Assembly (NCBI RefSeq): GCF_012767755.2
Contig: NZ_AP023189.1
Span: 6,202,001-6,266,000 of the forward strand
From: Pseudomonas tohonis
GTDB lineage: Bacteria; Pseudomonadota; Gammaproteobacteria; Pseudomonadales; Pseudomonadaceae
DNA: 64,000 nt
Direction of reading: 5' to 3'
Below are positions 9,275 to 19,314 of the stretch, piece after piece. The translations under genes were made by a program, and so were the position numbers. The notes under the pieces were generated by a model. That model searched no databases and was not told the DNA's origin. It saw nothing but the letters and a program-made list of their open reading frames with translations. The first letter of the stretch is position 1. Each line of letters begins with the position of its first letter.

Positions 9275-11059
9275 CTAGCCGCGCGTGCGGTCGGGGCTGC
9301 TCTTCAACGGCGGGTCACCCTCGTTCGCCAGCTCCACCGGTTTGGGTGCGGCCTTGGGTTTGGGCTTGATCAGGCTGAAGTCGATCATCGCCTTCGGCGT
9401 GTAGGGGTTGCCGATCATCAGCGGGCGCGCCTTGAAGTCCGCGCTGACCAGGCTGCGGCTGGGGTCCAGTTCGTCGAAGCGCAGGCCGGCCAGATCCGCC
9501 CAGGTGTGCACCAGGCCGGCGCTGCTGAAGGGACGGTCGAGCGTGCCGGCGAAGCTGCGCGGATGGCTGCGCTGCCACGCGGGGCTGGTCCAGACCATGA
9601 AGGGGATGGTGTACATCGGCGCAGTGGGCGCCGCCTCGTTACGGCCCAGCACCTGCGGGTGCTCGGGGTCGAACACCGCCTCGCCGTGGTCGGACAGATA
9701 GAGCAGGAAGCCGTTCGGGTCGGTGGCCTTGAAGCGCTCGATCAGGGTGGAAACCACGTGGTCGTTGAACAGCACGGCGTTGTCGTAGCTGTTGTAGGTG
9801 GGCAACTGGTCATCGGTGACGTTCGGCGGCACACCCTGGCGGTCGGTGAAGCGCTCGTACTCCGGCGGGTAGCGGTACTGGTAGCTCATGTGGGTGCCCA
9901 ACAGGTGCACCACGATGAACTTGCGCGGCGCCTGGTCGGCGAGGACCTTGGAGAAGGGCTCGAACACGTCGTCGTCGTACTGGCGGGCGTTCTGGTTGCG
10001 GTTGTTGTTCAGGTAGACCTGCTCGTCGGCCTGCTTGGAGAAGGTGGTGAGCATGGTGTTGCGCTTGGTCAGGGTCTGCTGGTTGGTGATCCAGAAGGTC
10101 TTGTAGCCCGCCTGCTTCATCATGTTCAGCAACGACGGCTTGCTCAGGTAGGCGTCCGGGTTGCTCGCGTCGGCGAAGCTCAGCACCTGCTCCAGCGCCT
10201 CGATGGTGTAGGGGCGCGGGGTGACCACGTTGTCGAACACCTGCAGCTCGTCGCGCAGCTTGTCGAGGTTGGGGGTGGTCGGGCGCGAGTAGCCATAGAG
10301 GCTCATGCGCTGGCGGTTGGTGGACTCGCCGATGACCAGCACCAGGGTCGAGGGCTGGTTGCCGTTGATGTCGCGCAGGTTGGCGAGCGGCGCGATGCGG
10401 GCGTTGCCTTCCAGCAGGTCCTGCATGTTCGACAGCTGCTGGCGGTACTGCCGGTAGCCCACCGCCAGTTGCCAGGGCGCGGCCGGCTCGAGGCGCTTGT
10501 CGATACCGTCCATGGCCTGCTCGAAGCTGTCGTTGACCATGATCTGCTTGGTCACCGGGTAGCCGAGCAACCCGACCAGCAGCGCGACACTGACCACCAG
10601 CGCCTGGCGGCGGGGCAGGTACACCGGGCGCAGGCGCCGCCAGATCAGCCAGGCGACGGCGGCATAGGCCAGCAACACCAGGGGTATCCACCAGGTCATG
10701 TACTGGGTCAGGTATTCGCTGGCCTCGGCGGCGTTGGACTCGAACATGATGAAGATGACGCTCTGGGAGAATTCCTGGCCGTACACCAGGAAGTAGAAGA
10801 GCGCCGGCAACGAGGCCAGCCAGAGCATCACGCCGATCACCGCGGCGAGGGTGCGGGTGCGGGCCGGGAACAGCAGCACCGGGATCAGCCACAGGCCGCT
10901 GAGCAGGAAGGCCTGGCGGAAGCCGGTGAAGCCGCTGGTGTCGGTGGCGAGGATCAGCGCCTGGGTGAGGCCCGAGAAGCACCAGAAGAACAGGAACAGC
11001 CAGCCCAGCCCGGCCCAGTCGAGTTTCCGGGCTCCTTCATCACGCGCGTGCGACGGCAT
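9275..11059 (-). CDS. cptA: CptA/EptA-type phosphoethanolamine transferase, sulfatase fold
   Basis: 594 residues from ATG 11059 (MPSHARDEGARKLDW), preferred to a longer in-frame start at 11131 because GGAG lies 6 bases before it. About five N-terminal membrane helices (to ~residue 180) anchor a periplasmic alkaline-phosphatase-superfamily domain. LVLVIGESTNRQRMSLYGY carries the expected catalytic Thr, and YLSDHGEAVF carries the conserved Asp-His metal ligands. The family transfers phosphoethanolamine from phosphatidylethanolamine to LPS, with CptA (EptC) acting on core heptose. The CptA-like subgroup assignment is by resemblance. Another acceptor, for example a periplasmic glycan, is possible. 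Confidence 0.75.
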   Translation of the reverse strand: MPSHARDEGARKLDWAGLGWLFLFFWCFSGLTQALILATDTSGFTGFRQAFLLSGLWLIPVLLFPARTRTLAAVIGVMLWLASLPALFYFLVYGQEFSQSVIFIMFESNAAEASEYLTQYMTWWIPLVLLAYAAVAWLIWRRLRPVYLPRRQALVVSVALLVGLLGYPVTKQIMVNDSFEQAMDGIDKRLEPAAPWQLAVGYRQYRQQLSNMQDLLEGNARIAPLANLRDINGNQPSTLVLVIGESTNRQRMSLYGYSRPTTPNLDKLRDELQVFDNVVTPRPYTIEALEQVLSFADASNPDAYLSKPSLLNMMKQAGYKTFWITNQQTLTKRNTMLTTFSKQADEQVYLNNNRNQNARQYDDDVFEPFSKVLADQAPRKFIVVHLLGTHMSYQYRYPPEYERFTDRQGVPPNVTDDQLPTYNSYDNAVLFNDHVVSTLIERFKATDPNGFLLYLSDHGEAVFDPEHPQVLGRNEAAPTAPMYTIPFMVWTSPAWQRSHPRSFAGTLDRPFSSAGLVHTWADLAGLRFDELDPSRSLVSADFKARPLMIGNPYTPKAMIDFSLIKPKPKAAPKPVELANEGDPPLKSSPDRTRG

Positions 11060-11252
11060 AAGAACTCCATCAGTCGGATACAGGCTGCCGAACGAGACGG
11101 CAGAAACCTCCCGGACTGTGCACAAGGGCATGTGAAAACTTCGTCAAGAAGGTGCGCGAGGCCCTGGAATCCGCATCCGCGCCCGACGAACCGTCGCGCC
11201 GGCTTCGAAAATCGCTACACTCCCCCCGCCACCAGCGCCCTCAGGACACGGA

Positions 11253-11720
11253 ATGTCGATGCCCGCCCCCGACCAGAACGCCCGCCTTCGCCAACTGCTC
11301 GTCTACTGGCTGTACGCCGCCGCCTTCGGCCATCTCTGTGCCGGCATCGCCCTGACCTGGGCCAATCACCTGCCGCTGTTCGAGCTCTATCAGCAGAGCG
11401 TGGAGCGAGCCTTCTGGGCCGGCGCGGTACCGGACGGCGCGCGCGCGCAGCAGCTGTGGTGGCAGGCCTTGTTCGGCGCGACCATGCAGAGCTACGCGGT
11501 GCTCATGTTCGCCCTGGTGCGCCTTGGCGACCGCCGACGCAACGCCTCGGCCTGGGGCTGGATGATTCTCGGCATCCTGCTGTGGGCCCCGCAGGACATG
11601 CTGCTCTCCGCGCAACGGGGTATCTGGACGCACCTGTGGGTCGACGGCTTCGCCCTGCTCGCCCTGCTGCCGCCCCTGGCCTGGCTGTACCGCCACGATC
11701 GCCGCAGCGCCCCGGACTGA
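11253..11720 (+). CDS. Small four-helix membrane protein, unknown function
   Basis: 155 residues from ATG 11253, with AGGAC 5 bases upstream; ATG 11259 is an alternative. About four membrane helices are visible (LLVYWLYAAAFGHLCAGIAL, LFGATMQSYAVLMFALV, AWGWMILGILLWAPQDMLL, LWVDGFALLALLPPLAWLY). I do not recognise a characterised family. It is divergent from the phosphoethanolamine transferase and upstream of lasB, and appears monocistronic. Confidence 0.65.
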   Translation: MSMPAPDQNARLRQLLVYWLYAAAFGHLCAGIALTWANHLPLFELYQQSVERAFWAGAVPDGARAQQLWWQALFGATMQSYAVLMFALVRLGDRRRNASAWGWMILGILLWAPQDMLLSAQRGIWTHLWVDGFALLALLPPLAWLYRHDRRSAPD

Positions 11721-11920
11721 CCACTCATCGGCGGCGACGAGCCGCACCCGGCGCACGCCACGGGCAAATAACCCCGGGAAGCCGACGATCGGCGCCGTTT
11801 CGCTTCTATTTCCCCGGACTTCCCAGCCGTTGCGCTTTGCCACCCCGAAGCCCCGTGGTTACTGGGCTGCAGGCCTTCCCGCCCTGCGCCCGGCCGCTGC
11901 GGCAAACGCAACGGCTGGAA

Positions 11921-11937
11921 ATTGACACCCTGTCAAT
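11921..11937. promoter_or_regulatory. Palindromic candidate operator upstream of lasB (ATTGACA-CCC-TGTCAAT)
   Basis: Perfect 7-bp inverted arms with a 3-base centre, 221 bp before the lasB ATG. It contains TTGACA but no good -10 at the right distance, so an operator for a dimeric regulator is more likely than a -35 box. The regulator is unknown. Confidence 0.45.
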
Positions 11938-11950
11938 TAACGACAAATAA

Positions 11951-13639
<1,689 letters not shown>

Positions 13640-13661
13640 AACGGGCCAAGCCCCTGCCAAG

Positions 13662-13688
13662 CCCCCTGCCGGCACCCGCCGCAGGGGG
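13662..13688 (+). terminator. Hairpin downstream of lasB
   Basis: CCCCCTGC and GCAGGGGG flank an 11-base loop, 23 bp past the lasB stop. No T-run follows, so termination strength is uncertain. Confidence 0.5.
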
Positions 13689-13787
13689 TCATCAACAGAA
13701 CGCCGGGAAATCTCTATGCCAGGCTGCACCTTTGACGAGTCCCCACCCTTCCTCCTGCTTCAAGGCCGGAAGTCACACCGAGAGCAC

Positions 13788-13816
13788 CGGCGCAGCGGCG
13801 CAGCGGCGCAGCGGCG
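13788..13816. repeat. Short tandem repeat, 8-bp unit CGGCGCAG
   Basis: Three exact copies of CGGCGCAG plus a partial fourth, in the gap between lasB and the nucleotidyltransferase-like gene. Slippage-prone and non-coding. Confidence 0.8.
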
Positions 13817-13834
13817 ACGAAGAGCGCGAGAACC

Positions 13835-14599
13835 TCAATAAGCGGTCCAGATATTTCGTCCCCTGCCCACGGGCAGTGCGCGAGCTCTATCCCGACGCGC
13901 CTTATTAAGAAGGCTCAAACGACGCAGTAGGTAGCGAGCACGCCAGCGAAGAGGCTTTTCGATGGCTTCGAGCAGCATTGGGACATCTTCAACAAAATCC
14001 ACATCGTCAGTTTCATCATGCACGTCGATGAACAGCCGCTGCTCCATGGATTCGCCATCAAGAGGCAGACCAGCCATGAGTCGGTAGAAGTTCCAGAAAC
14101 TCTGATCATTGGTGCGCTGATGGTGGAGAACCATGCGGGCGAGCGCATCAAGAGCAGCGCTACGATCCTCGGATGCGATGCGAATCGCAAAGAGTTCACC
14201 ATAATTTTTGAAGGTGTAAGCGCTACGCCCGCTGCGCCCCAGAAAGCGGGTTCCGCTGATGCTCAACAATGATTTGAATGCAGCCTCCGAGTAGTAGACG
14301 TCGCTATACAAAACCAGCAAATCGCCGTTGACCCAGAGCGACTCCGCTGCAAGCAGACTGTGGGCTTTGGTTTCGCTATTCAGCGGGCACCAGCTGATAG
14401 CAGGCAAGGCGGCAAACGCAGAACTGGCAGTGACGAGCCATGGCATGGTTATGCCTTGCTCAGACAACAAGCGAAGGGTACGCCCTATGAGCGTTTCACC
14501 TTGCACCTCGATGAATTGCTTGGGGAGCGCATCCCGTTCCCAGCGTTCAAGCTTCTGTCCAGTTTCTGCAGCAAGTATCAATACGGTAATGCCAGTCAT
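13835..14599 (-). CDS. Nucleotidyltransferase-like protein, probably acquired
   Basis: 254 residues from ATG 14599, with AAGGAG about 9 bases upstream. The N-terminus ITVLILAAETGQKLE...LPKQFIEVQGETLIGRTLRLL resembles the nucleotide-binding start of sugar-phosphate/IspD-like NTP transferases (LAAGxGxR...PKxxxxxxGxxxI), but the signature glycine loop is degenerate (AETGQKLER). LYSDVYYS fits the metal-binding Asp segment. The C-terminal ~90 residues are basic and unassigned. Base composition is clearly less GC-rich than its neighbours. It stands alone with no polysaccharide or isoprenoid genes nearby. Substrate unknown; activity uncertain given the altered loop. Confidence 0.6.
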   Translation of the reverse strand: MTGITVLILAAETGQKLERWERDALPKQFIEVQGETLIGRTLRLLSEQGITMPWLVTASSAFAALPAISWCPLNSETKAHSLLAAESLWVNGDLLVLYSDVYYSEAAFKSLLSISGTRFLGRSGRSAYTFKNYGELFAIRIASEDRSAALDALARMVLHHQRTNDQSFWNFYRLMAGLPLDGESMEQRLFIDVHDETDDVDFVEDVPMLLEAIEKPLRWRARYLLRRLSLLNKARRDRARALPVGRGRNIWTAY

Positions 14600-14901
14600 T
14601 GGCGTAGAACTCCTTGGCCAGAATCCAAATCCTTGGCCTCTACATTTCCTGATTTCACAAATTCTTCACAAATAGTGGCGGCTGGCCACCTTATAGATAA
14701 AAAAATGAACTGCAATGATGCAGATCACAGCAACGACAAGCGGTATAGCCGCCCGAGTGGTGCAAGATGCCGAACAGAGCTCAGAGCGCCATGCCAAAGA
14801 CGACCCAGCCACTTGCCACTCAAGTTCTGTCAGAGTATTCCGAAACAAAAGTAAGCCGCTGCAAGAGCGGCTGGACTCTCCACTCGGATGGAACTGAACC
14901 G
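14600..14901. other. AT-rich intergenic region, no supported gene
   Basis: This 302-bp gap separates two divergent genes and is AT-rich for this genome. It holds an AT-rich tract around 14690-14710 that could carry the promoter of the minus-strand gene, and a small hairpin AGCCGCT-GCAAG-AGCGGCT at 14854-14872 in the leader of the chemoreceptor. A 60-codon minus-strand frame with a hydrophobic C-terminus exists here but starts only with TTG. Confidence 0.5.
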
Positions 14902-16545
14902 ATGCCCTCGCTGCGCACCGTCAGCCTGCAGACGAAGATCCTGCTGGCTTTCACCCTGGTCAACCTGATCAGCATCGCCACCTTCATCAGCTACGCGCAG
15001 TACGTGAAGTCCCTGGACATCCGCGAGCAGATGGACAACCGCCTGCGCGCGGCGGCACACGCGGTGCCGCGCCTGCTGGGCAACGACTACCTGGAGCGCG
15101 CCCGGACGGCCGACGGCCTGCGCGAGGGCGAGTACCTGGAACAGGTGCGCAACCTCGGCGAGTACGCAGGCGAGGTGGGCCTGAAGTTCGCCTACACGCT
15201 GATGGTCGACAGCGGCGGCCGGGTGTTCTACCTCTCCGATGGCGCCAGCAGCGGCGAGATCGCCAGCGACAGCTATGCCAAGCACCTGGAGGAATACGCC
15301 GACGCCAGCCCGGCGGTGACCCGGGCGGCCCGCAGCAACCAGGCGCAGTTCGACGAGTACACCGACAGCTACGGGACCTTCCGCTCGATCTTCCTGCCCA
15401 TGCGCACCAGCGCCGGCCAACCCTATGTGGTGGGCGTGGACGTGACCCTGAGCAGCCTCGATGCGGCCATCGCCGACAGCCTGCGCAGCCTGCTGCTGAT
15501 CGGCGCGGTGACCCTGGGCATCGGCCTGCTGCTGTCCTGGCTGGCCACGCGCATGCTGGTCCACGCCATCCGCCAGCTCACCGGGCAGCTCAACCGCATC
15601 GCCCAGGAACGCGACCTCTCGCACGCCCTCGCCGTCACCAGCAACGACGAACTCGGGCAGATGGGCACGCGCCTATCGGGCCTGCTGCAGGATCTGCGGC
15701 AGACGCTCTCCGGTGCACTCGGCATGGCCGACAGCAACCAGCAACTGGCGGAAACCTTCCTCCACCGCGCCGACGACATCACCCAGCAGATCCAGCAGGC
15801 CGCGCACCAACTGGCCGATGTCGACCAGCACGGCCAGTCGATCCAGCAAGCCGCAGGGCAATCCCACAGCCTCGCCGGCGCGGTGCGCAGCAACCTCGAA
15901 CGCACCAGTGCCGAGCTCAGCCGCGCCCACCAGGAGCTGCAGCAACTGATCGCCGACGTACACGGCAGCACCTCGTCCAACATCGAGCTGGCCACCGACC
16001 TCGACGGCCTCAGCCGCGAGGCCGAGCAGATCGGCAAGGTGCTGCAGATGATCGCCGGCATCTCCGAACAGACCAACCTGCTGGCGCTCAACGCCGCCAT
16101 CGAGGCCGCGCGCGCCGGTGAGGCCGGACGTGGTTTCGCGGTCGTGGCGGACGAGGTACGCAAGCTCGCCGGCCAGACCAAGAGTGTGCTCGCCGATGCC
16201 CACCAGGTGATCGACCAGGTGACCGGCGCCATCCGCCAGATCGCCCAGCGCATGGGCAGCACCGCCGAGCGTTCGCGTACCCTGGCCGGCAATGCCGACG
16301 AGGCGCTGGACGCCCTCGATGCGCTGGTCCGGCAGATGGACGAGGTGAACGCCAACGTCGAGCAGGCGCTGACCAGTAGCGAGAACATCCAGCATGCGGT
16401 GGCCGACATGTCCGGCCGCCTGGGCGACATGCGCGGCGCCTTCGAGCACACCCGCCAGGACGTCGACGCCATCAACCATTCCGCCGCCGAACTGGGCGAG
16501 ACGGCGCGTGCCCTGAAAAGCGGCCTGGGCGCCTTCCGCACCTGA
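14902..16545 (+). CDS. Methyl-accepting chemotaxis protein
   Basis: 547 residues from ATG 14902 ([12 protein letters not shown]); upstream in-frame starts lack the usual MCP opening. Membrane helix 1 spans ~12-33, a periplasmic Cache-like sensor ~35-190, helix 2 ~195-217, HAMP ~218-270, and a cytoplasmic signalling coiled coil to the end. The hairpin tip [21 protein letters not shown] (~389-410) is canonical for CheA/CheW contact. No Cys or special ligand motif in the sensor reveals the attractant. No C-terminal CheR-tethering pentapeptide. Monocistronic; followed by a riboswitch-controlled gene. Confidence 0.93.
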   Translation: MPSLRTVSLQTKILLAFTLVNLISIATFISYAQYVKSLDIREQMDNRLRAAAHAVPRLLGNDYLERARTADGLREGEYLEQVRNLGEYAGEVGLKFAYTLMVDSGGRVFYLSDGASSGEIASDSYAKHLEEYADASPAVTRAARSNQAQFDEYTDSYGTFRSIFLPMRTSAGQPYVVGVDVTLSSLDAAIADSLRSLLLIGAVTLGIGLLLSWLATRMLVHAIRQLTGQLNRIAQERDLSHALAVTSNDELGQMGTRLSGLLQDLRQTLSGALGMADSNQQLAETFLHRADDITQQIQQAAHQLADVDQHGQSIQQAAGQSHSLAGAVRSNLERTSAELSRAHQELQQLIADVHGSTSSNIELATDLDGLSREAEQIGKVLQMIAGISEQTNLLALNAAIEAARAGEAGRGFAVVADEVRKLAGQTKSVLADAHQVIDQVTGAIRQIAQRMGSTAERSRTLAGNADEALDALDALVRQMDEVNANVEQALTSSENIQHAVADMSGRLGDMRGAFEHTRQDVDAINHSAAELGETARALKSGLGAFRT

Positions 16546-16594
16546 TCGGTGCAGGCGCGAAAACTGACCGCTCGCACAAGATCGCCGGCGCCCC

Positions 16595-16600
16595 TATAAT
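16595..16600 (+). promoter_or_regulatory. -10 box for the riboswitch transcript
   Basis: Perfect TATAAT at 16595-16600, with transcription expected near 16607, just at the start of the first aptamer. The -35 region (around 16572-16577) is weak. Confidence 0.55.
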
Positions 16601-16606
16601 CCGCGC

Positions 16607-16798
16607 CCCCGCAGGAGAGCGAGGCGCCATGCGCCTCCGCCGAAGGCGCAAACTCCCATAATCGCTCAGGCAGAAGTCACTGCGGGTTCCATGATCGCCA
16701 ACTGGAGAGCGGCCGCCGGCGAGCGGCCCACCGAAGGGGCAAGCGGCCAGCGCCGCGCAAACTCTCAGGTACACAGGACAGGGGGAGGGGCAGCACAA
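16607..16798 (+). ncRNA. Tandem glycine riboswitch (gcvT-type), two aptamers
   Basis: Two consecutive copies of the glycine aptamer signature are visible. Aptamer 1 (about 16612-16690) has GGAGAGC, then CCGAAGGCGCAAACTCCC. Aptamer 2 (about 16701-16790) has GGAGAGC, then CCGAAGGGGCAAG and CAAACTCTCAGG with ACAGGACAG. The paired GGAGAG/CTCTC stem and CCGAAGGnGCAA junction are diagnostic of the family, whose two aptamers are usually arranged in tandem. The region lies between a TATAAT and the ribosome site (CAGGAG, 16801-16806) of the TRIC-family gene, so it should control that gene rather than a glycine cleavage operon. Confidence 0.9.
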
Positions 16799-16812
16799 CG
16801 CAGGAGTTCTGT

Positions 16813-17433
16813 GTGCTCACCTACGTCTACCTGATCGCCATCGTCGCCGAAGCCATGTCCGGTGCCCTCGCCGCCGGCCGGCGCAACATGGACCTGTTCG
16901 GCGTCAGCCTCATCGCCTTCCTCACCGCCCTCGGCGGCGGCACCGTCCGCGACATCCTCCTCGGCCACTACCCGGTGAGCTGGACCCAGCACCCCGAATA
17001 CATCTTCCTAACCATCGGTGCCGGCCTCATGGCCATGCTCCTGTCACGCTTCATGCACCACCTGCGCCAGCTGTTCCTGGTGCTCGACGCCATGGGCCTG
17101 ATCGCCTTCACCGTGATCGGCTGCAACGTCGCCCTGGGCCTGGACTACGCCCTGCCGGTGGTGGCCATGGCCGGGATCATCACCGGCATCTTCGGCGGCA
17201 TCCTCCGCGACATCCTCTGCAACCGCACCCCGCAGGTCCTGCGCCAGGAGCTCTACGCCAGCGTCTCCCTGCTGGTCGCCCTCCTCTACCTGGGCCTGCG
17301 CCAGCAAGGCGTCGACGACGATCTCAATCTGCTCGCCTCCTTCAGCGTCGGCATGCTGCTGAGGCTGTCGGCGATCCGCTTCGGCTGGTCGCTGCCGATG
17401 TTTTCCTATGCGCCGGGGCGGTGGGAACATTAA
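16813..17433 (+). CDS. TRIC-family (UPF0126/YadS-like) membrane channel protein
   Basis: 206 residues, probably from GTG 16813 with CAGGAG 6 bases upstream; no ATG fits. About seven membrane helices form two internal repeats, each with a glycine-rich bend: ALGGGTVRDILLG (~residues 37-49) and GIFGGILRDILC (~128-139). This is the double-domain TRIC/UPF0126 family, bacterial homologues of trimeric intracellular cation channels. The preceding tandem glycine riboswitch implies glycine-responsive expression and suggests transport of glycine or of an ion or metabolite linked to glycine. That substrate is inferred from context only. Confidence 0.85.
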   Translation: MLTYVYLIAIVAEAMSGALAAGRRNMDLFGVSLIAFLTALGGGTVRDILLGHYPVSWTQHPEYIFLTIGAGLMAMLLSRFMHHLRQLFLVLDAMGLIAFTVIGCNVALGLDYALPVVAMAGIITGIFGGILRDILCNRTPQVLRQELYASVSLLVALLYLGLRQQGVDDDLNLLASFSVGMLLRLSAIRFGWSLPMFSYAPGRWEH

Positions 17434-17502
17434 GAGCACCTCGCCATCAGCCCTCGGTAGAACGGGGATCGCTGACGCGAGGTCCCGCTCGGTCTTCGCC
17501 AC

Positions 17503-17541
17503 GTTTTCCGGGCTTTTTCCGGGCCTATGATGGCCCCCCCC
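17503..17541 (+). promoter_or_regulatory. Candidate promoter with a C8 tract in the initially transcribed region
   Basis: TATGAT at 17526-17531 (-10 like) is followed after two bases by eight consecutive C (17534-17541), close to the expected start site and about 100 bp before the cyclase ATG. The -35 is poor. Also present is a direct repeat of TTTTCCGGGC-like sequence just upstream. Confidence 0.4.
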
Positions 17542-17636
17542 AAAGCCCGCTTGCTTACAACGACGATGCGTCGCCCGTAGGACCCGCTGCAAGGATCACA
17601 GTCGCCTTGAGCGCTCGACCCATCGGAACATGACCC

Positions 17637-19231
17637 ATGCCGTTCGGGCCGCCCCCCAAGCTCAACCTGCGCAGCCTCATCCTGCTGTTCGCCCTCACCG
17701 CGACCCTGGCGACGCTCGCCAACAACCTGCTGATGACCTACGGCATCCAGCGCCAGGCGTTGGTGCAGAACGCCCTGGAGGCCAACCGTGCCTATGCGGC
17801 CAAGCTCGCCGCCAGCATTAACGAGAGCCTGTCCGGTGACCTGGAACGCCTGCGCTTCAGCGCCACCCCGCTGGGCAACATGCCGGGCAACACGCAGCAG
17901 ATGGCCCTGGAGGCGGAACGGCTGCTGCAGGACCACAGCTTCAACACTGTGCTGGTGGCCAACGCCGAGGGCACCGTGGTGGCCTCCAAGCCGGACAGCC
18001 TGGGCATCAACGGCCAGGCCCTGCGCTCGCGGGAGGCCCTGCAGCAGCGCCGCGCGATGGTCAGCCCGGCGTTCCGCTCCCTGGCGGGCAACCTCATCGT
18101 CTTCGTCTCCCACCCCATCTGGGGGCGCGACGGCCAGTACCTGGGGCTGATCGGCGGCACCATCTACCTGGGCAAGCCCAATGCCCTGGATTCGCTCGTC
18201 AGCCAGCACTTCCACCACGACGCCTCCAACGTCTACCTGGTGGACCCGGACCGCAAGGTGCTGTTCCACCCCGACGCCAGCCGAGTTGGCAAGTGCCTGA
18301 GGGCCAACCCCATCGTCGATGCGGTGCTCAAGGGCGAGAGCGGCGCCATGCAGGCGGTCAACACACGGGGCGTGGAGATGCTCGCCGGCTACGCCAGCGT
18401 GCCGTTGAGTGGCTGGGGCGTGGTGGCGCAGCAGCCCCTGGCTGCACTGGAGGAACTGATGATGCGCCTGCTGGCCGGGCTGCCGCCCATGAGCCTGCTG
18501 GGCGTGGGGTTGATTCTCTGGATTTCCGCGCGTATCAGCCGCCCCCTGCGGCAACTGGCCGAGAGTGCGGCGCAACCGGAGCGGGTGGAGAAGGCCCTGC
18601 GGGTGAAGGCCTGGTACGCCGAGGCCTGGATGATCAAGCGGGCCCTGCTGGCGGGCCTGGAAGTGATCCGGGCCAAGCTCGGCCAACTGGACCAGCAGAC
18701 CAAGAGCAACCCCCTTACCGGGCTGGCCAATCGGCGCGCCATGGAGGAGCGCTTGCAGGCCAGGCAACGGCTGGGCACGCCGTTCTCCGTGATCAGCCTG
18801 GACATCGACCACTTCAAGCGGGTCAACGACACCTTCGGCCACGACACGGGTGACGACGTGCTGCGTCAGTTCGCCGAGCTGTTGCGCCAGGGCTGCCGGG
18901 AGCGGGACCTGCCGTGTCGTGTCGGCGGCGAGGAGTTCATCCTGCTGCTGCCCGAGGCGCCCCTGCGCACGGCGGCGGAGGTGGCCGAGCGCTTCCGCGC
19001 CCGGCAGGAGGCCACCCCGATCGCGCCCGTCGGCCAGATCACCGTGTCCCTCGGCGTGGTGCACTGGTCACCCCGAGGGGGGGGCACAGCGTACAAGACG
19101 TTCTGAAGCGCGCGGACGCGTTGCTCTACCAGGCCAAACAGGCTGGGCGTAACCGGGTCATGGCGGACGAAACGCGGGGTGTTCGAGTCAATCAGTTGAC
19201 GTCAAAAGACCATGCTGTAAAAAATTTCTGA
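17637..19231 (+). pseudogene. Diguanylate cyclase (dCACHE-GGDEF) with frameshift at a G8 tract
   Basis: From ATG 17637 the frame codes for 489 residues and stops at 19106. A membrane helix (~10-32) precedes an extracellular double-Cache sensor (~40-285), a second helix (~285-306) and a GGDEF domain with GGEEF at 430-434 and an RERD inhibitory site. At 19077-19084 a run of eight G shifts the frame to RGGGTAYKTF and stop. One added G (or two removed) restores RGG(G)HSVQDVLKRADALLYQAKQAG, the normal GGDEF C-terminus, ending at 19231. So the allele shown lacks the last helix/strand (the DxALYxAKxxGRN motif) and is probably inactive, unless the G count is a sequencing error or phase-variable. It sits 83 bp before the adhesin gene. 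Confidence 0.8.
19077..19084 (+). repeat. G8 homopolymer at the frameshift
   Basis: Eight consecutive G interrupt the GGDEF reading frame. Nine G or six G would give an intact protein. A classic slipped-strand site. Confidence 0.9.
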
Positions 19232-19314
19232 CAGCCAATTCCTACGCAAAAGTCGGCGTGGTATACAGCGGCGGTTTTCCCGAGCCCTTTTCTTGCCGTC
19301 AAAGGACTGCTGCC

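Noticed and set aside
9152..11950. 932-codon plus-strand frame over the phosphoethanolamine transferase gene
   Set aside because: Val/Gly/His-rich antisense translation with no domain, running across several real genes and gaps.
14666..14848. 60-codon minus-strand frame with a hydrophobic C-terminus
   Set aside because: Only a TTG start, no ribosome site, no internal Met. Possible but unsupported.
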